Assembly: GCA_964451925.1 (NCBI GenBank)
Contig: CAYVKA010000019.1
Coordinates: forward strand, 8,475 to 72,474
Direction of reading: 5' to 3'
Source: Nevskia sp964451925
Lineage (GTDB): Bacteria > Pseudomonadota > Gammaproteobacteria > Nevskiales > Nevskiaceae
Length of the DNA stretch: 64,000 bases
Shown here: positions 8,416 through 17,020 of the stretch, in pieces
Numbering within the stretch: position 1 is the stretch's first letter
How the letters are laid out: the number at the start of each line of letters is the position of its first letter
Translations under genes and position numbers: made by a program
The notes under the pieces: model-generated
Seen by the model: only the letters and a program-made list of their open reading frames with translations
Database searches by the model: none
What the model was told of the DNA's origin: nothing

Positions 8416-9408
8416 TCAGATCATATGCAGCTTGGCGATCAGATCATGCACCCTCTGGCTGCGCGCCGCCGGGTCCTGGATTTCGGCGACCTCGTCGATC
8501 AGCTCGCGTGTCAGGTGCGGCGCGAACTGGCCGATGAAGTCGTACATATAGGTGCGCAGGAACATGCCCTGGCGGAAGCCGATATGGGTGGTGCTGGGTT
8601 CGAACAGGTGGTCGGCCGGCAGCCGCACCAGGTCGGCGTCCAGCTTGGCGTCGTAGGACATGCTGGCGACGATGCCCACACCCAGGCCCAGGCGCACATA
8701 GGTCTTGATCACGTCGGCGTCCACCGCGGTCAGCACCACGTCGGGCTTGAGGCCGTGGGCGTGGAACGCCTGGTCGAGCTTGGAGCGGCCGGTGAAGCCG
8801 AAGGTATAGGTGATGATCGGGTATTCGGCGATATCGGCCAGGCTCAGCTTGGCCTTGCCCTGCATCTTCACCGCCAGCGGGTGCTTGGGCGGCACCAGCA
8901 CGCTGCGGTTCCAGTGATAGCAGGGCAGCATCACCAGCTGCTCGAAATGCTCCATGGCCTCGGTGGCGATGGCGAAATCGACGGTGCCTTCAGCGGCCTG
9001 CTTGGCGATCTGCGGCGGCGAGCCCTGGTGCAGGTGCATGCGCACCAGCGGGTAGCTGTGGCGGAACTTCTGGATCACCGGCGGCAGGGCGTAGCGCGCC
9101 TGGGTGTGGGTGGTGGCCAGGCTGAGGTCGCCCTTGTTGGTGTCGCGGAATTCCTCGGCGACATTGCGGATGTTCTCCGATTCGCGCAGCAGGCGCCGGG
9201 TGTAGTCGAGGATGCGCAGCCCGGCGGGGGTGACTTCCGACAGCTGCTTGCCGTTGCGCAGGAAGATGTCGACCCCCAGCTCCTCCTCGAGCAGCCGGAT
9301 CTGCTTGCTGACGCCGGGCTGCGAGGTATAGAGGGCCTCCGCCGCGGCGGTGACGTTGAGGCCGCGGTTGGCCACCTCGTGGATGTAGTGAAGCTGACGC
9401 AACTTCAT
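8416..9408 (-). CDS. cysB: CysB-type LysR transcriptional regulator
   Basis: A 330-residue LysR-family activator. The N-terminal winged helix (MKLRQLHYIHEVANRGLNV..., AAEALYTSQPGVSKQIRLLEEELG) and the effector domain (ATTHTQARYALPPVI, ITYTFGFTGRSKLDQAF, DADVIKTYVRLGLGVGIVA) are those of CysB/Cbl, which respond to N-acetylserine or sulfur metabolites and control cysteine regulons. Length fits (CysB 324). The gene lies between cysI and a divergent TauE-type transporter, so it probably controls both and itself. CysB rather than Cbl is a best guess. Confidence 0.93.
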   Translation of the reverse strand: MKLRQLHYIHEVANRGLNVTAAAEALYTSQPGVSKQIRLLEEELGVDIFLRNGKQLSEVTPAGLRILDYTRRLLRESENIRNVAEEFRDTNKGDLSLATTHTQARYALPPVIQKFRHSYPLVRMHLHQGSPPQIAKQAAEGTVDFAIATEAMEHFEQLVMLPCYHWNRSVLVPPKHPLAVKMQGKAKLSLADIAEYPIITYTFGFTGRSKLDQAFHAHGLKPDVVLTAVDADVIKTYVRLGLGVGIVASMSYDAKLDADLVRLPADHLFEPSTTHIGFRQGMFLRTYMYDFIGQFAPHLTRELIDEVAEIQDPAARSQRVHDLIAKLHMI

Positions 9409-9514
9409 GGTGACGGTCCATGTTATTCGATCTGATGCTGGAAAGAATAGCGGATTATTCCTTTTTTATCACATAAATGACTTAAACAAGTCTTTTATTA
9501 GTTCAGAGAGTTAT
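9409..9514. promoter_or_regulatory. Divergent cysB / tauE-like control region with two palindromes
   Basis: This AT-rich stretch separates divergent genes. It contains GACTT-AAAC-AAGTC (9479-9492) and GAATA-N6-TATTC (9445-9460), dyads of the size and composition expected for LysR-type operators. A GAGAG at 9506-9510 is the ribosome site of the tauE-like gene. Autoregulation by CysB is inferred from position. Confidence 0.45.
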
Positions 9515-10387
9515 ATGGACCCTGCGGCGGGATTCAACGGCGGCATCGGTTATTCACTGGCGGGCCTGCTGGTGGGGGCGGCGGTGGGTGCCACCGGCGT
9601 CGGCGGCGGTTCGCTGATGACGCCGGTGCTGATCCTGTTCTACGGCATCTCGCCGACGCTGGCGGTCGGCACCGACCTGCTCTATGCCTCGTTGAGCAAG
9701 TCCTTCGGCGTGATGCTGTACCGCAATCACGGCTCGGTGGACTGGCGCATCGTCGGCTGGCAGGCGCTGGGCAGCGTGCCGGCCGCGCTGCTGACGCTGC
9801 TGTGGCTGCAGCATCAGGCCGATGTCGCGGCGCTGGACCGGCTGATCAAGCTGACGCTGTCCATCGCCATCATCGTCACCGCCACCTTCACGCTGTTCCA
9901 GGGCGCCATTGCGGCGCGCCTGCGCCCGGCTTCGCGCCTGGCGCAGAGCGGCGAGCACCCGGATATCGACGCCGGCCTGCAGCGCCTGCTGACGGTGGCC
10001 GCCGGCGCCCTGATCGGCAGCGTGGTGACCATTTCCTCGGTCGGCGCCGGCGTCATCGGCATGATGCTGCTGCTGCTGCTCTATCCCAAGCATCCACCGG
10101 TGAAGATCGTCGGCAGCGACCTGGCGCACGCGGTGCTGATCACCGCCATCGCCGGACTGGGCCATGCGCGCCTCGGCTCGGTCAACTACGCCCTGCTCGG
10201 CTGGCTGCTGCTCGGCGCGCTGCCGGGCATCTGGCTCGGCAGCCGCGTCGGCTTCCGCCTTGACGGCGCCGCGCTGAAGCGTGCCGTGGCCTGCCTGCTG
10301 CTGGTGGTCGGCAGCATGACCCTGTACAAGGCGGTGCAGTCCCCGCTGCCGCAGCGCGCCGCCAGCGTAGCGGTGGAAACGCGCTAG
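9515..10387 (+). CDS. TauE/SafE family sulfite or sulfonate transporter
   Basis: A 290-residue integral membrane protein with about eight hydrophobic helices. Two glycine-rich repeats typical of the family, GAAVGATGVGGGSLMTPVLI near the N-terminus and SVVTISSVGAGVIGMMLLLLL in the second half, mark the duplicated half-domains. TauE/SafE proteins move sulfite, sulfoacetate, taurine and similar anions. The ATG at 9515 (MDPAAGF) has a GAGAG ribosome site; a start near 9407 would read through the cysB promoter. Placement beside cysB and cysI supports sulfite or related export/import. Confidence 0.88.
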   Translation: MDPAAGFNGGIGYSLAGLLVGAAVGATGVGGGSLMTPVLILFYGISPTLAVGTDLLYASLSKSFGVMLYRNHGSVDWRIVGWQALGSVPAALLTLLWLQHQADVAALDRLIKLTLSIAIIVTATFTLFQGAIAARLRPASRLAQSGEHPDIDAGLQRLLTVAAGALIGSVVTISSVGAGVIGMMLLLLLYPKHPPVKIVGSDLAHAVLITAIAGLGHARLGSVNYALLGWLLLGALPGIWLGSRVGFRLDGAALKRAVACLLLVVGSMTLYKAVQSPLPQRAASVAVETR

Positions 10388-10437
10388 GCCGGCTTGGCGT
10401 TTTTGCCTGTGCCGCCAGCCGGTCTCACAATGCGCCG

Positions 10438-11850
10438 ATGAGCGCTGCCGCCGATTCCGCACTGAACTACTTCCCGATCTTCCTGCGCCTGCGCGGCTGC
10501 CGCGTGCTGGTGGTCGGGGGCGGCGAAGTGGCTGCGCGCAAGGTGCGCCTGCTGCTGCGCGCGTCGCCGCGCATCGAAGTGGTGGCGCAGGCGCTCAACC
10601 CGGAGCTGGAGGCGCTGGTCCAGGCGCAGCGCATCCGGCACCTGGCGCGGGAGTTCGAGCCGCAGCAGGTGGCCGGCTGCCGCCTGGTCATCGCCGCCAC
10701 CGACAACCACCTGCTCAACAACGCCGTCGCCGCCGCGGCGGACGCGGCGCAGGTGCCGGTCAACGCCGTCGACGACGGCGAGCGGTCCTCTTTCATCACC
10801 CCGTCGATCGTCGAGCGCGCGCCGCTGCAGGTCGCGATCTCCACCGGCGGCGCCGCACCGGTGCTGGCGCGGCGCCTGCGCGAGCGGCTGGAAGCCTGGC
10901 TGCCGGCGGGCTACGGCAGCCTCGCCGGCTTCCTGCACCGGCAGCGTCCGCGCGTGGCGCGGCTCGGTGACCTGCTGCAGCGCCGCGCGCTGTGGGAGCG
11001 CTTCCTCGATGGCCCGGGCGCCGAAGCCGCGCTGCGCGGCGACGAGGCCGCGGCCGAGGCCGAGCTGCAGCGCCTGCTCTCCGGCGAGCCGGCGCGCGGC
11101 GAGGTCTATCTGGTCGGCGCCGGTCCGGGCGACCCCGACCTGCTGACTTTCCGCGCGCTGCGCTTGATGCAGCAGGCCGACGTGGTGCTGTACGACCGCC
11201 TGCTGCCTCAGGCGATCCTCGATCTGGTGCGGCGCGACGCCGAGCGCATTTTCGTCGGCAAGCGCCGCAACCTGCACACGGTGCCGCAGGACGAGATCAA
11301 CGCCGAGCTGGTACGCCTGGCGCTCCAGGGCAAGCGCGTGCTGCGGCTCAAGGGCGGCGATCCCTTCGTCTTTGGCCGTGGCGGCGAAGAGATCGAAACC
11401 CTGGCCGCCGCCGGCATCCCGTTCCAGGTGGTGCCGGGCATCACCGCTGCAAGCGGCTGCGCCGCCTACGCCGGCATTCCGTTGACCCACCGCGACTACG
11501 CCCAGTCCTGTGTCTTCGTCACCGGCCACGCCCGGCAGGACGGCGAGCTGCGGCTCAACTGGCAGCAGCTGGCGCAGCGCGGGCAGACAGTGGTGATCTA
11601 CATGGGCCTGCACACCCTGCCGCAGCTGTGCGCGCAGTTCATCGCCCACGGCCTGCCGGCGGACTGGCCGGCCGCGCTGGTGGAGTCCGGTACCTCGCCT
11701 GAGCAACGCGTCATCGGCGGCACGCTGGGCGACCTGCCGCGGCGGGTGGCGGAGGCCGGCGTGCAGGGCGCCAGCCTGGTGATCGTCGGCGAGGTGGTGC
11801 GCTTGCGCGAAAAGCTGGCGTGGTATGGAGGCGGCGCGGCCGAAGCGTAG
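10438..11850 (+). CDS. cysG: Siroheme synthase CysG (three activities)
   Basis: A 470-residue fusion that makes siroheme, the cofactor of the nearby cysI product. The N-terminal ~210 residues are the NAD-dependent precorrin-2 dehydrogenase/ferrochelatase (VLVVGGGEVAARKVRLLL; VNAVDDGERSSFITPSIV, which has the catalytic Asp). The C-terminal part from about residue 220 is the SAM uroporphyrinogen III methyltransferase (VYLVGAGPGDPDLLT, YDRLL, LKGGDPFVFGRGGEE, VVPGITAASG). Length matches E. coli CysG (457). It lies 50 bases after the transporter gene; a TTGCCT-N17-CACAAT pair at 10403-10431 could give it a nearly leaderless transcript of its own. Confidence 0.97.
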   Translation: MSAAADSALNYFPIFLRLRGCRVLVVGGGEVAARKVRLLLRASPRIEVVAQALNPELEALVQAQRIRHLAREFEPQQVAGCRLVIAATDNHLLNNAVAAAADAAQVPVNAVDDGERSSFITPSIVERAPLQVAISTGGAAPVLARRLRERLEAWLPAGYGSLAGFLHRQRPRVARLGDLLQRRALWERFLDGPGAEAALRGDEAAAEAELQRLLSGEPARGEVYLVGAGPGDPDLLTFRALRLMQQADVVLYDRLLPQAILDLVRRDAERIFVGKRRNLHTVPQDEINAELVRLALQGKRVLRLKGGDPFVFGRGGEEIETLAAAGIPFQVVPGITAASGCAAYAGIPLTHRDYAQSCVFVTGHARQDGELRLNWQQLAQRGQTVVIYMGLHTLPQLCAQFIAHGLPADWPAALVESGTSPEQRVIGGTLGDLPRRVAEAGVQGASLVIVGEVVRLREKLAWYGGGAAEA

Positions 11851-11914
11851 GCGCGCTTCACGGGCGTGCATCCGGCCCGCAGCCGGTCTGTTCCGGGAAA
11901 TGCGGCGCTGCCGG

Positions 11915-13777
11915 CTAAGAACCCTGGCGCTGCTGCGCCCGCTCCTCACTGTCCTTTGCTCGCAGCCGCTTGTGGATCGCCCGCAGGATGCCGGCGCTGT
12001 CCAGTCCGCATTCGGCCAGCTGCTCGCCGCGGCTGGCGTGTTCGATGTAGTGGTCGGGCAGTCCCAGGTTGAGCAGCGCCGCGGGCTGCTGCCGCGCCGC
12101 CAGAAGCTCGTTGACGCCGCTGCCGGCACCACCGGCGAGGGCATTGTCTTCGACCGTCACCAGCAGTTCGTGGCCGGCGGCAAGCCGCAGGACCAGGTCC
12201 TCGTCCAGCGGCTTGACGAAGCGCATGTCGGCGACGCTGGCGTCGAGGATTTCCGCCGCCTGCAATGCCGCCTGCAGCACCGCGCCGAACGCCAGGATGG
12301 CGACGCGCGGCTGGCGCTTGCCGTGGCTCTCGCGCAGCAGCCGGCCCTTGCCGAGCGGCAGCGGCAGTGCCTGCTGTTCGACGGCGGCGCCGGGGCCGCT
12401 GCCGCGCGGGTAGCGCACCGCGCTGGGGCCGTCATGCGCAAGGCCGGTGGCAAGCAGGCGCCGGCATTCGTTCTCGTCGCTCGGCGCCATCACCACCAGG
12501 CCCGGCACGCAGCGCAAGTAGCTGAGGTCGTAAGCGCCCTGGTGGGTGGCGCCGTCGGCGCCGACCAGGCCGGCGCGGTCGATGGCGAACAGCACCGGCA
12601 GCTTCTGCATCGCCACGTCGTGGATCAGCTGGTCATAGCCGCGCTGCAGGAAGGTCGAATAGATCGCCACCACCGGTCGCAGGCCCTCGCAGGCCAGGCC
12701 CGCGGCCAGGGTCACGGCGTGCTGCTCGGCGATGGCCACGTCGTAGTAGCGTTGCGGGAAGCGTCGCGCGAACTCCACCAGGCCGGAGCCTTCGCGCATG
12801 GCCGGGGTGATGGCGACGACGCGCGGGTCCTGCCCGGCCGCCTGGCACAGCCAGTCGCCGAAGATGCGGCTGTAGCTGGGGGCCGTCGCGGTGGCGGCAA
12901 AGGTGCCGGTGACCGGGTCGAAGCGGGTCACGCCGTGGTACCTGATCGGGTCGGCCTCGGCCGGCTCGAAGCCTTTGCCCTTGACGGTGACGACGTGCAG
13001 AAACTGCGGGCCGGCAGCGTCCTTGAGCTGATCCAGCGCGCGGCCCAGGGCGTCGAGATCGTGGCCATCGACCGGGCCGTGATAGCGGAAGCCCAGGGTC
13101 TCGAACAGCGCGCCGGCGGGGGCGTGCGGTCCCTGGCCGGCGGGGCGGCGGGCATGCGGCGCGTCGATCCCGCTGGCGGCGAGCAGCCGCGCGGCGTGGT
13201 CGCGCAGCGCGCCGACGTTCTCGGAGATCGACATGTCGTTGTCGTTCAGCACCACCAGCAAGTCCAGGCCGAGCGCGCCGGCATGGTTCAGCGCCTCGTA
13301 GGCCATGCCGGCGGTGATGCCGCCATCGCCGATGACCGCGACCACGCGGCGCCGCTCGCCCTTGAGCCGCGCCGCGGCGGCCATGCCGGCGGCGGCCGAG
13401 ATGGCGGTGCCGGCGTGGCCGTTGCCGAAGGCGTCGTAGGCGCTTTCGGCGCGGCTGTTGAACGGCGCCAGGCCGCCCTGCTGGCGGATCGTCTCCAGGC
13501 CGGCGCGGCGCCCGGTGAGCATCTTGTGCGGATAGGCCTGGTGGCCCACGTCCCATACCAGGCGGTCGTGCGGCGTGTCGAAGCAGCGGTGCAGCGCCAG
13601 GGTCAGCTCCACCACGCCAAGGTTGGCGGCGAAGTGGCCGCCGGCGCGACCCAGCGTTTCGATCAGGCAGCGGCGCATCTCCGCCGCCAGCTGCGGCAGC
13701 TCGGCTCGCGACAGCGCACGCAACTCGGCCGGCGTATTGACGCGGCCCAGCAAGGCATAGCCGGAGGTATCGCTCAT
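11915..13777 (-). CDS. dxs: 1-deoxy-D-xylulose-5-phosphate synthase
   Basis: A 620-residue thiamine-diphosphate enzyme that condenses pyruvate and glyceraldehyde 3-phosphate, the entry step of the MEP isoprenoid pathway. Visible are the substrate/cofactor loop VWDVGHQAYPHKMLTGR, the GDG...N thiamine diphosphate motif (VIGDGGITAGMAYEAL), the catalytic glutamate in DVAIAEQHAVTLAAGLA, and C-terminal transketolase-like domain sequences. Length equals the family norm. ispA lies nearby but is separated by the toxin-antitoxin pair, which suggests that the TA genes were inserted into a dxs-ispA-xseB cluster of the kind seen in other gammaproteobacteria. Confidence 0.98.
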   Translation of the reverse strand: MSDTSGYALLGRVNTPAELRALSRAELPQLAAEMRRCLIETLGRAGGHFAANLGVVELTLALHRCFDTPHDRLVWDVGHQAYPHKMLTGRRAGLETIRQQGGLAPFNSRAESAYDAFGNGHAGTAISAAAGMAAAARLKGERRRVVAVIGDGGITAGMAYEALNHAGALGLDLLVVLNDNDMSISENVGALRDHAARLLAASGIDAPHARRPAGQGPHAPAGALFETLGFRYHGPVDGHDLDALGRALDQLKDAAGPQFLHVVTVKGKGFEPAEADPIRYHGVTRFDPVTGTFAATATAPSYSRIFGDWLCQAAGQDPRVVAITPAMREGSGLVEFARRFPQRYYDVAIAEQHAVTLAAGLACEGLRPVVAIYSTFLQRGYDQLIHDVAMQKLPVLFAIDRAGLVGADGATHQGAYDLSYLRCVPGLVVMAPSDENECRRLLATGLAHDGPSAVRYPRGSGPGAAVEQQALPLPLGKGRLLRESHGKRQPRVAILAFGAVLQAALQAAEILDASVADMRFVKPLDEDLVLRLAAGHELLVTVEDNALAGGAGSGVNELLAARQQPAALLNLGLPDHYIEHASRGEQLAECGLDSAGILRAIHKRLRAKDSEERAQQRQGS

Positions 13778-13827
13778 TTGAACATTATGAAATCGTGCGT
13801 ATTTTCCTGCCTCATTGCTGGATGGGG

Positions 13828-13855
13828 ATTAATGTAGTAATGTTCCTACATTAAT
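13828..13855. promoter_or_regulatory. Operator palindrome of the toxin-antitoxin operon
   Basis: Perfect 10-base arms ATTAATGTAG (13828-13837) and CTACATTAAT (13846-13855) flank an 8-base spacer, 19 bases before the antitoxin ATG. A TTGCTG-N17-TAATGT pair (13815-13843) places the likely promoter on top of it. This is the normal layout for autorepression by a Phd/YefM antitoxin. Confidence 0.7.
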
Positions 13856-13874
13856 TTGTAAGTTGGGAGCTGCC

Positions 13875-14129
13875 ATGACGGTTACCACCATCTCCAGCCG
13901 AGAATTCAATCAGGATACCGGTAAAGCCAAGAATGCGGCCGAACAAGGGCCGGTCTTCATTACCGACCGAGGCCGGTATTCCCATGTGCTGTTGACCTTT
14001 GCGGAGTTCCAACGCATTAACGGGCGGCAACAGTCCATCGCCGAACTTCTTGCCATGCCGGGGACGGAAGACATTGATTTCGATCCACCGCGGATGAGTG
14101 AGTCTCCCAAGCCTGCCAATCTCTCGTGA
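13875..14129 (+). CDS. Phd/YefM-family antitoxin
   Basis: An 84-residue protein. The N-terminal half (MTVTTISSREFNQDTGKAKNAAEQGPVFITDRGRYSHVLLTFAEF) has the classic Phd/YefM DNA-binding fold sequence, including S-x-E-F, the G-P-V-x-I-T-x-R-G strand and V-L-x-x-E-like helix. The acidic, disordered C-terminus would wrap the toxin. The ATG at 13875 follows a GGGAGC ribosome site. The stop overlaps the toxin start as GTGA. The palindrome upstream supports autoregulation. Confidence 0.88.
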   Translation: MTVTTISSREFNQDTGKAKNAAEQGPVFITDRGRYSHVLLTFAEFQRINGRQQSIAELLAMPGTEDIDFDPPRMSESPKPANLS

Positions 14130-14560
14130 TCTACCTGTTAGACACAAACGTCGTATCGGAATTGCGGAAAATTCGGGCAGGAAAAGCGGACGCGAATGTC
14201 GCGGCGTGGGCGGAACGGCAACAACCCTATAGTCAATTCATTTCGGTCGTTACTTTGCTCGAGTTGGAGCTTGGAATCCTGCTGATCGAGCGGCGTGATG
14301 CGTCGCAGGGCAAACTACTGCGCGCGTGGATGATGGACAGAGTGATACCGGCCTTCGAAGGACGCATCCTCCCGATCGATATGGAAGTCGCGCAACGAAG
14401 CGCAGCACTGCATGTTCCGGATCCGCGACCCGAACGTGATGCATTCATCGCCGCGACTGCACTGGTACGAGGAATGGCCATCGTTACACGAAATGTGTCG
14501 GATTTCGCTCAGATGGGCGTCAGGCTCGTAGATCCGTGGCAGGTTTCCAAAATCCCTTGA
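14126..14560 (+). CDS. vapC: VapC-like PIN-domain toxin
   Basis: A 144-residue PIN ribonuclease, GTG start overlapping the antitoxin stop. The metal-binding acids expected of PIN domains are present: Asp in YLLDTNVVSE near the N-terminus, Glu in VVTLLELELG, Asp in RDAFIAATAL and Asp in NVSDF. VapC toxins cut tRNA or rRNA when released from their antitoxin. Pairing of a PIN toxin with a Phd/YefM-type antitoxin is common (FitAB-like or Phd-VapC modules). The exact RNA target cannot be told. Confidence 0.9.
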   Translation: MIYLLDTNVVSELRKIRAGKADANVAAWAERQQPYSQFISVVTLLELELGILLIERRDASQGKLLRAWMMDRVIPAFEGRILPIDMEVAQRSAALHVPDPRPERDAFIAATALVRGMAIVTRNVSDFAQMGVRLVDPWQVSKIP

Positions 14561-14591
14561 CAGAATCGGTGGCCCATCGGGTCGGGCAGGC

Positions 14592-15485
14592 TCAGTGGGC
14601 GCGGCCCTGGATGAAGTCCGCCAGCCAGCACAGTGGTGCCGCCCCGCCGGGCAGCGTGCCCACCACGGCACGGGCTTCCTCGAACAGGCTGGTGGCGCGC
14701 TGGCGGGCGCCATCCAGGCCGAGCAGGGAGGGGTAGGTGGACTTGTGCTGCGCCAGATCCTTGCCGGCGGTCTTGCCCAGCGTCTCGGTGCTGGCGGTTT
14801 CGTCCAGCACGTCGTCCTGGATCTGGAAGGCCAGGCCGATGTGGCGGCCGTAGGTTTCCAGCGCCTGCAACGCAGCCGGCGCGGCGTCCGCCGCGGCGGC
14901 GGCCATCTGCAGCGAGGCCAGGATCAGCGCGCCGGTCTTTCGCGCGTGCAGCGACTGCAGCTCGGCGAGGGGGATTTTCCGCCCTTCGGAGGCGATGTCC
15001 ACCGCCTGTCCGCCGACCATGCCCAGCGAGCCGGAAGCGCGGGCCAGGATCGACACCATGCGCAGGCGCTGTTCGCTGCCCAGGCTGGGCTCGTCGGCCA
15101 GCACGGTGAAGGCCAGGGTTTGCACGCCGTCGCCGACCAGGATGCCGATGGCCTCGTCGTAGGCCTTGTGCACGGTGGGGCGGCCGCGGCGCAGGTCGTC
15201 GTCATCCATCGCCGGCAGGTCGTCATGCACCAGCGAATAGGCGTGGATCAGCTCCACCGCGCAGGCCGGCGCGTCGAGCTTCGCCACCGGCACGCCCAGT
15301 GCTTCGCCGGCGGCATAGACCAGCAGGGCGCGCAGGCGCTTGCCGCCGTCGCAGGCGTAGCGCATCGCCTGGTGCAGGCGCTCGGGGTCTTCGCTGGCGG
15401 CCGGCAGGCGGCGGTCCAGGGCTTGCGCCAGGCGTTCCAGGTAAGCCGGGACGCGGCTGCCGAAATCGGTGCTTTGCGGGTTCAT
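14592..15485 (-). CDS. ispA: Farnesyl diphosphate synthase (short-chain polyprenyl synthase)
   Basis: A 297-residue all-alpha prenyltransferase that condenses isopentenyl diphosphate with dimethylallyl and geranyl diphosphate. The first aspartate-rich motif is in HDDLPAMDDDDLRRGRPT (about residues 85-102), the second in FQIQDDVLDETAS, and GGKRLRALLVYA holds the diphosphate-binding Arg/Lys. Length matches E. coli IspA (299). The ATG at 15483-15485 (MNPQST) is chosen; a longer reading would enter the xseB end. It follows xseB by 44 bases and probably shares its transcript. Confidence 0.95.
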   Translation of the reverse strand: MNPQSTDFGSRVPAYLERLAQALDRRLPAASEDPERLHQAMRYACDGGKRLRALLVYAAGEALGVPVAKLDAPACAVELIHAYSLVHDDLPAMDDDDLRRGRPTVHKAYDEAIGILVGDGVQTLAFTVLADEPSLGSEQRLRMVSILARASGSLGMVGGQAVDIASEGRKIPLAELQSLHARKTGALILASLQMAAAAADAAPAALQALETYGRHIGLAFQIQDDVLDETASTETLGKTAGKDLAQHKSTYPSLLGLDGARQRATSLFEEARAVVGTLPGGAAPLCWLADFIQGRAH

Positions 15486-15529
15486 CGTGGGACGGGCTGA
15501 AGGCTTGAAAGGGGGATCAAAAGGGGCGA

Positions 15530-15796
15530 TCAGATGTCGCTTTCGTTGGCGTCGAAGGACACCGGCGCGTCCGGCTGCAGCAGGTTGCGCACGCGCAGTT
15601 CGGCGCTTTCCAGGGAGTTGCGGCATTCGCGGGTCAGGGTCACGCCGCGCTCGAACAGCTTGAGCGATTCCTCCAGCGGCAGGTCGCCACGTTCCATGCG
15701 CGCCACGATGTCTTCCAGCTCCTTCAGCGAGGCTTCGAAGCGGGAAACGGGGTCTGCACCCTCGTCGGTCGGGCTGGCGGCGGCTTTCTTGCTCAC
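15530..15796 (-). CDS. xseB: Exodeoxyribonuclease VII small subunit
   Basis: An 88-residue helical protein: RFEASLKELEDIVARMERGDLPLEESLKLFERGVTLTRECRNSLESAELRV is the standard XseB sequence. It forms the multimeric stalk around XseA for single-strand DNA digestion. No ATG is available; the GTG at 15796-15794 (VSKKAAAS) is the only sensible start. It is first in the xseB-ispA pair, as in E. coli and relatives. Confidence 0.93.
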   Translation of the reverse strand: MSKKAAASPTDEGADPVSRFEASLKELEDIVARMERGDLPLEESLKLFERGVTLTRECRNSLESAELRVRNLLQPDAPVSFDANESDI

Positions 15797-15960
15797 TGGA
15801 GGCGGTTGCTCGGAATGGCGTAGTTTACCAATTCGGGGCGGCCGGCTGGCGCCGGGGGCGCCGCCGGGACAAATCCAAAACCGGGTGCGGGCGCATCCAA
15901 GGCTGTGCAAGCCTTCCGCGAGCTGTGGTTGGCAGCGGAATTCACGAAGGAGCCGTAGCA

Positions 15961-16404
15961 ATGTTGCCGATTCTCGATGTCGATTCAGCCGTGGACGGAC
16001 TGGACAAGCTGGGGCAAGCGTCGCACGGCATGTCGGGCGAGGCCTTCATGGGGCTGCTGATCGGCCTGGTCGCCGTCGTCCTGGCTCTCGGCATGCCGGT
16101 GTTCATCGTGGTGGCGGTGCTGCGCCATCGCCTCGACAAGCAGCGCCTGGTCAACGAGCTGGCGCTGCGCCTGGCCGACAAGGGCCAGGCCATCCCGCCG
16201 GAGCTGTTTCTCGGCGCGGTCAAGCAGAAGTCCGACCTGCGGCGCGGCATCGTCTGGGCCACGGTGGGGCTGGGTGTGTTGATGTACGGCGTGTTCGACG
16301 GCGACCACGACATCATGGGCATCGGCTTCATCCCGATGATGATCGGCATCGGCTTCGTCGCCGCCGCGCTGCTGGAGAACAAGCAGAAACAGCGCGAACT
16401 CTAG
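15961..16404 (+). CDS. Small inner-membrane protein, DUF6249-like
   Basis: A 147-residue protein with an N-terminal soluble stretch, one transmembrane helix (about 38-60, AFMGLLIGLVAVVLALGMPVFIVVAVL), a basic/acidic cytoplasmic segment (LRHRLDKQRLVNELALRLADKGQAIPPELF) and two C-terminal helices. This arrangement, including the 'LADKGQAIPPEL' stretch, resembles DUF6249 proteins, which have no known function. The ATG has a strong ribosome site (AAGGAG, about 8 bases upstream). It is 28 bases before the ECF sigma gene, so the three genes here probably form one operon. Confidence 0.75.
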   Translation: MLPILDVDSAVDGLDKLGQASHGMSGEAFMGLLIGLVAVVLALGMPVFIVVAVLRHRLDKQRLVNELALRLADKGQAIPPELFLGAVKQKSDLRRGIVWATVGLGVLMYGVFDGDHDIMGIGFIPMMIGIGFVAAALLENKQKQREL

Positions 16405-16432
16405 AGGCGGACGGAAAGGGATTCCGACGACG

Positions 16433-17020
16433 ATGTCCACTGCCGTCCCGCCGGACGCAGCGCTGGTAGCGCGCGTCCTCGCCGGCCAGGACCGTCATGC
16501 CTTCGGTGAACTGGTGCGCAGGCACCAGGGGCCGACGCGCGCCTTGCTGCGCCGGCTGTGCAAGGAAGACCATGCGCTGGCCGACGACCTGGCGCAGGAG
16601 GCCTTCCTGCAGGCATTCCGCAAGCTGGCGCAGTTCCGTGCCGACGCGGCCTTCGGCACCTGGCTGTACCGCATCGCCTACAACGTGTTCCTGATGCACG
16701 TGAGGGCGCGCAAGGAGGAGGTGTCGCTGGATGAGGCGGTGCCGCCCGAAGACGAGGAGGCCAGCGCCAAGGCTGCGCCGGAGCAGGGGCGCGGCGTGGA
16801 AGCGGACAGCGTGCGGGAACTCGATGTGCGGCGGGCGCTGTCCAAGTTGTCGGATGAGGAACGTGCCGCCATTGTGCAGTGCTACTATCTGGATCGCAGC
16901 CATGAAGAGGCTGCCTACGTGCTGGGTTGCCCGGTGGGCACGGTAAAGTCGTACATTTTCCGGGCGAAGAAGAAGCTGCAGGTTTTATTGCCGGCCTGGG
17001 AGCCGAGGAGCGCCTCATGA
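16433..17020 (+). CDS. ECF-family RNA polymerase sigma factor
   Basis: A 195-residue sigma factor. Region 2 is seen in HAFGELVRRHQGPTRALLRRLC...ADDLAQEAFLQAFRKLAQF...FGTWLYRIAYNVFL, and region 4 in RALSKLSDEERAAIVQCYYLDRSHEEAAYVLGCPVGTVKSYIFRAKKKL. The linker (about 95-125) is acidic. It resembles the RpoE-like/ECF group often paired with small membrane regulators. Its regulon is unknown. The stop overlaps the next gene as ATGA, implying coupled expression of a regulator. Confidence 0.93.
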   Translation: MSTAVPPDAALVARVLAGQDRHAFGELVRRHQGPTRALLRRLCKEDHALADDLAQEAFLQAFRKLAQFRADAAFGTWLYRIAYNVFLMHVRARKEEVSLDEAVPPEDEEASAKAAPEQGRGVEADSVRELDVRRALSKLSDEERAAIVQCYYLDRSHEEAAYVLGCPVGTVKSYIFRAKKKLQVLLPAWEPRSAS

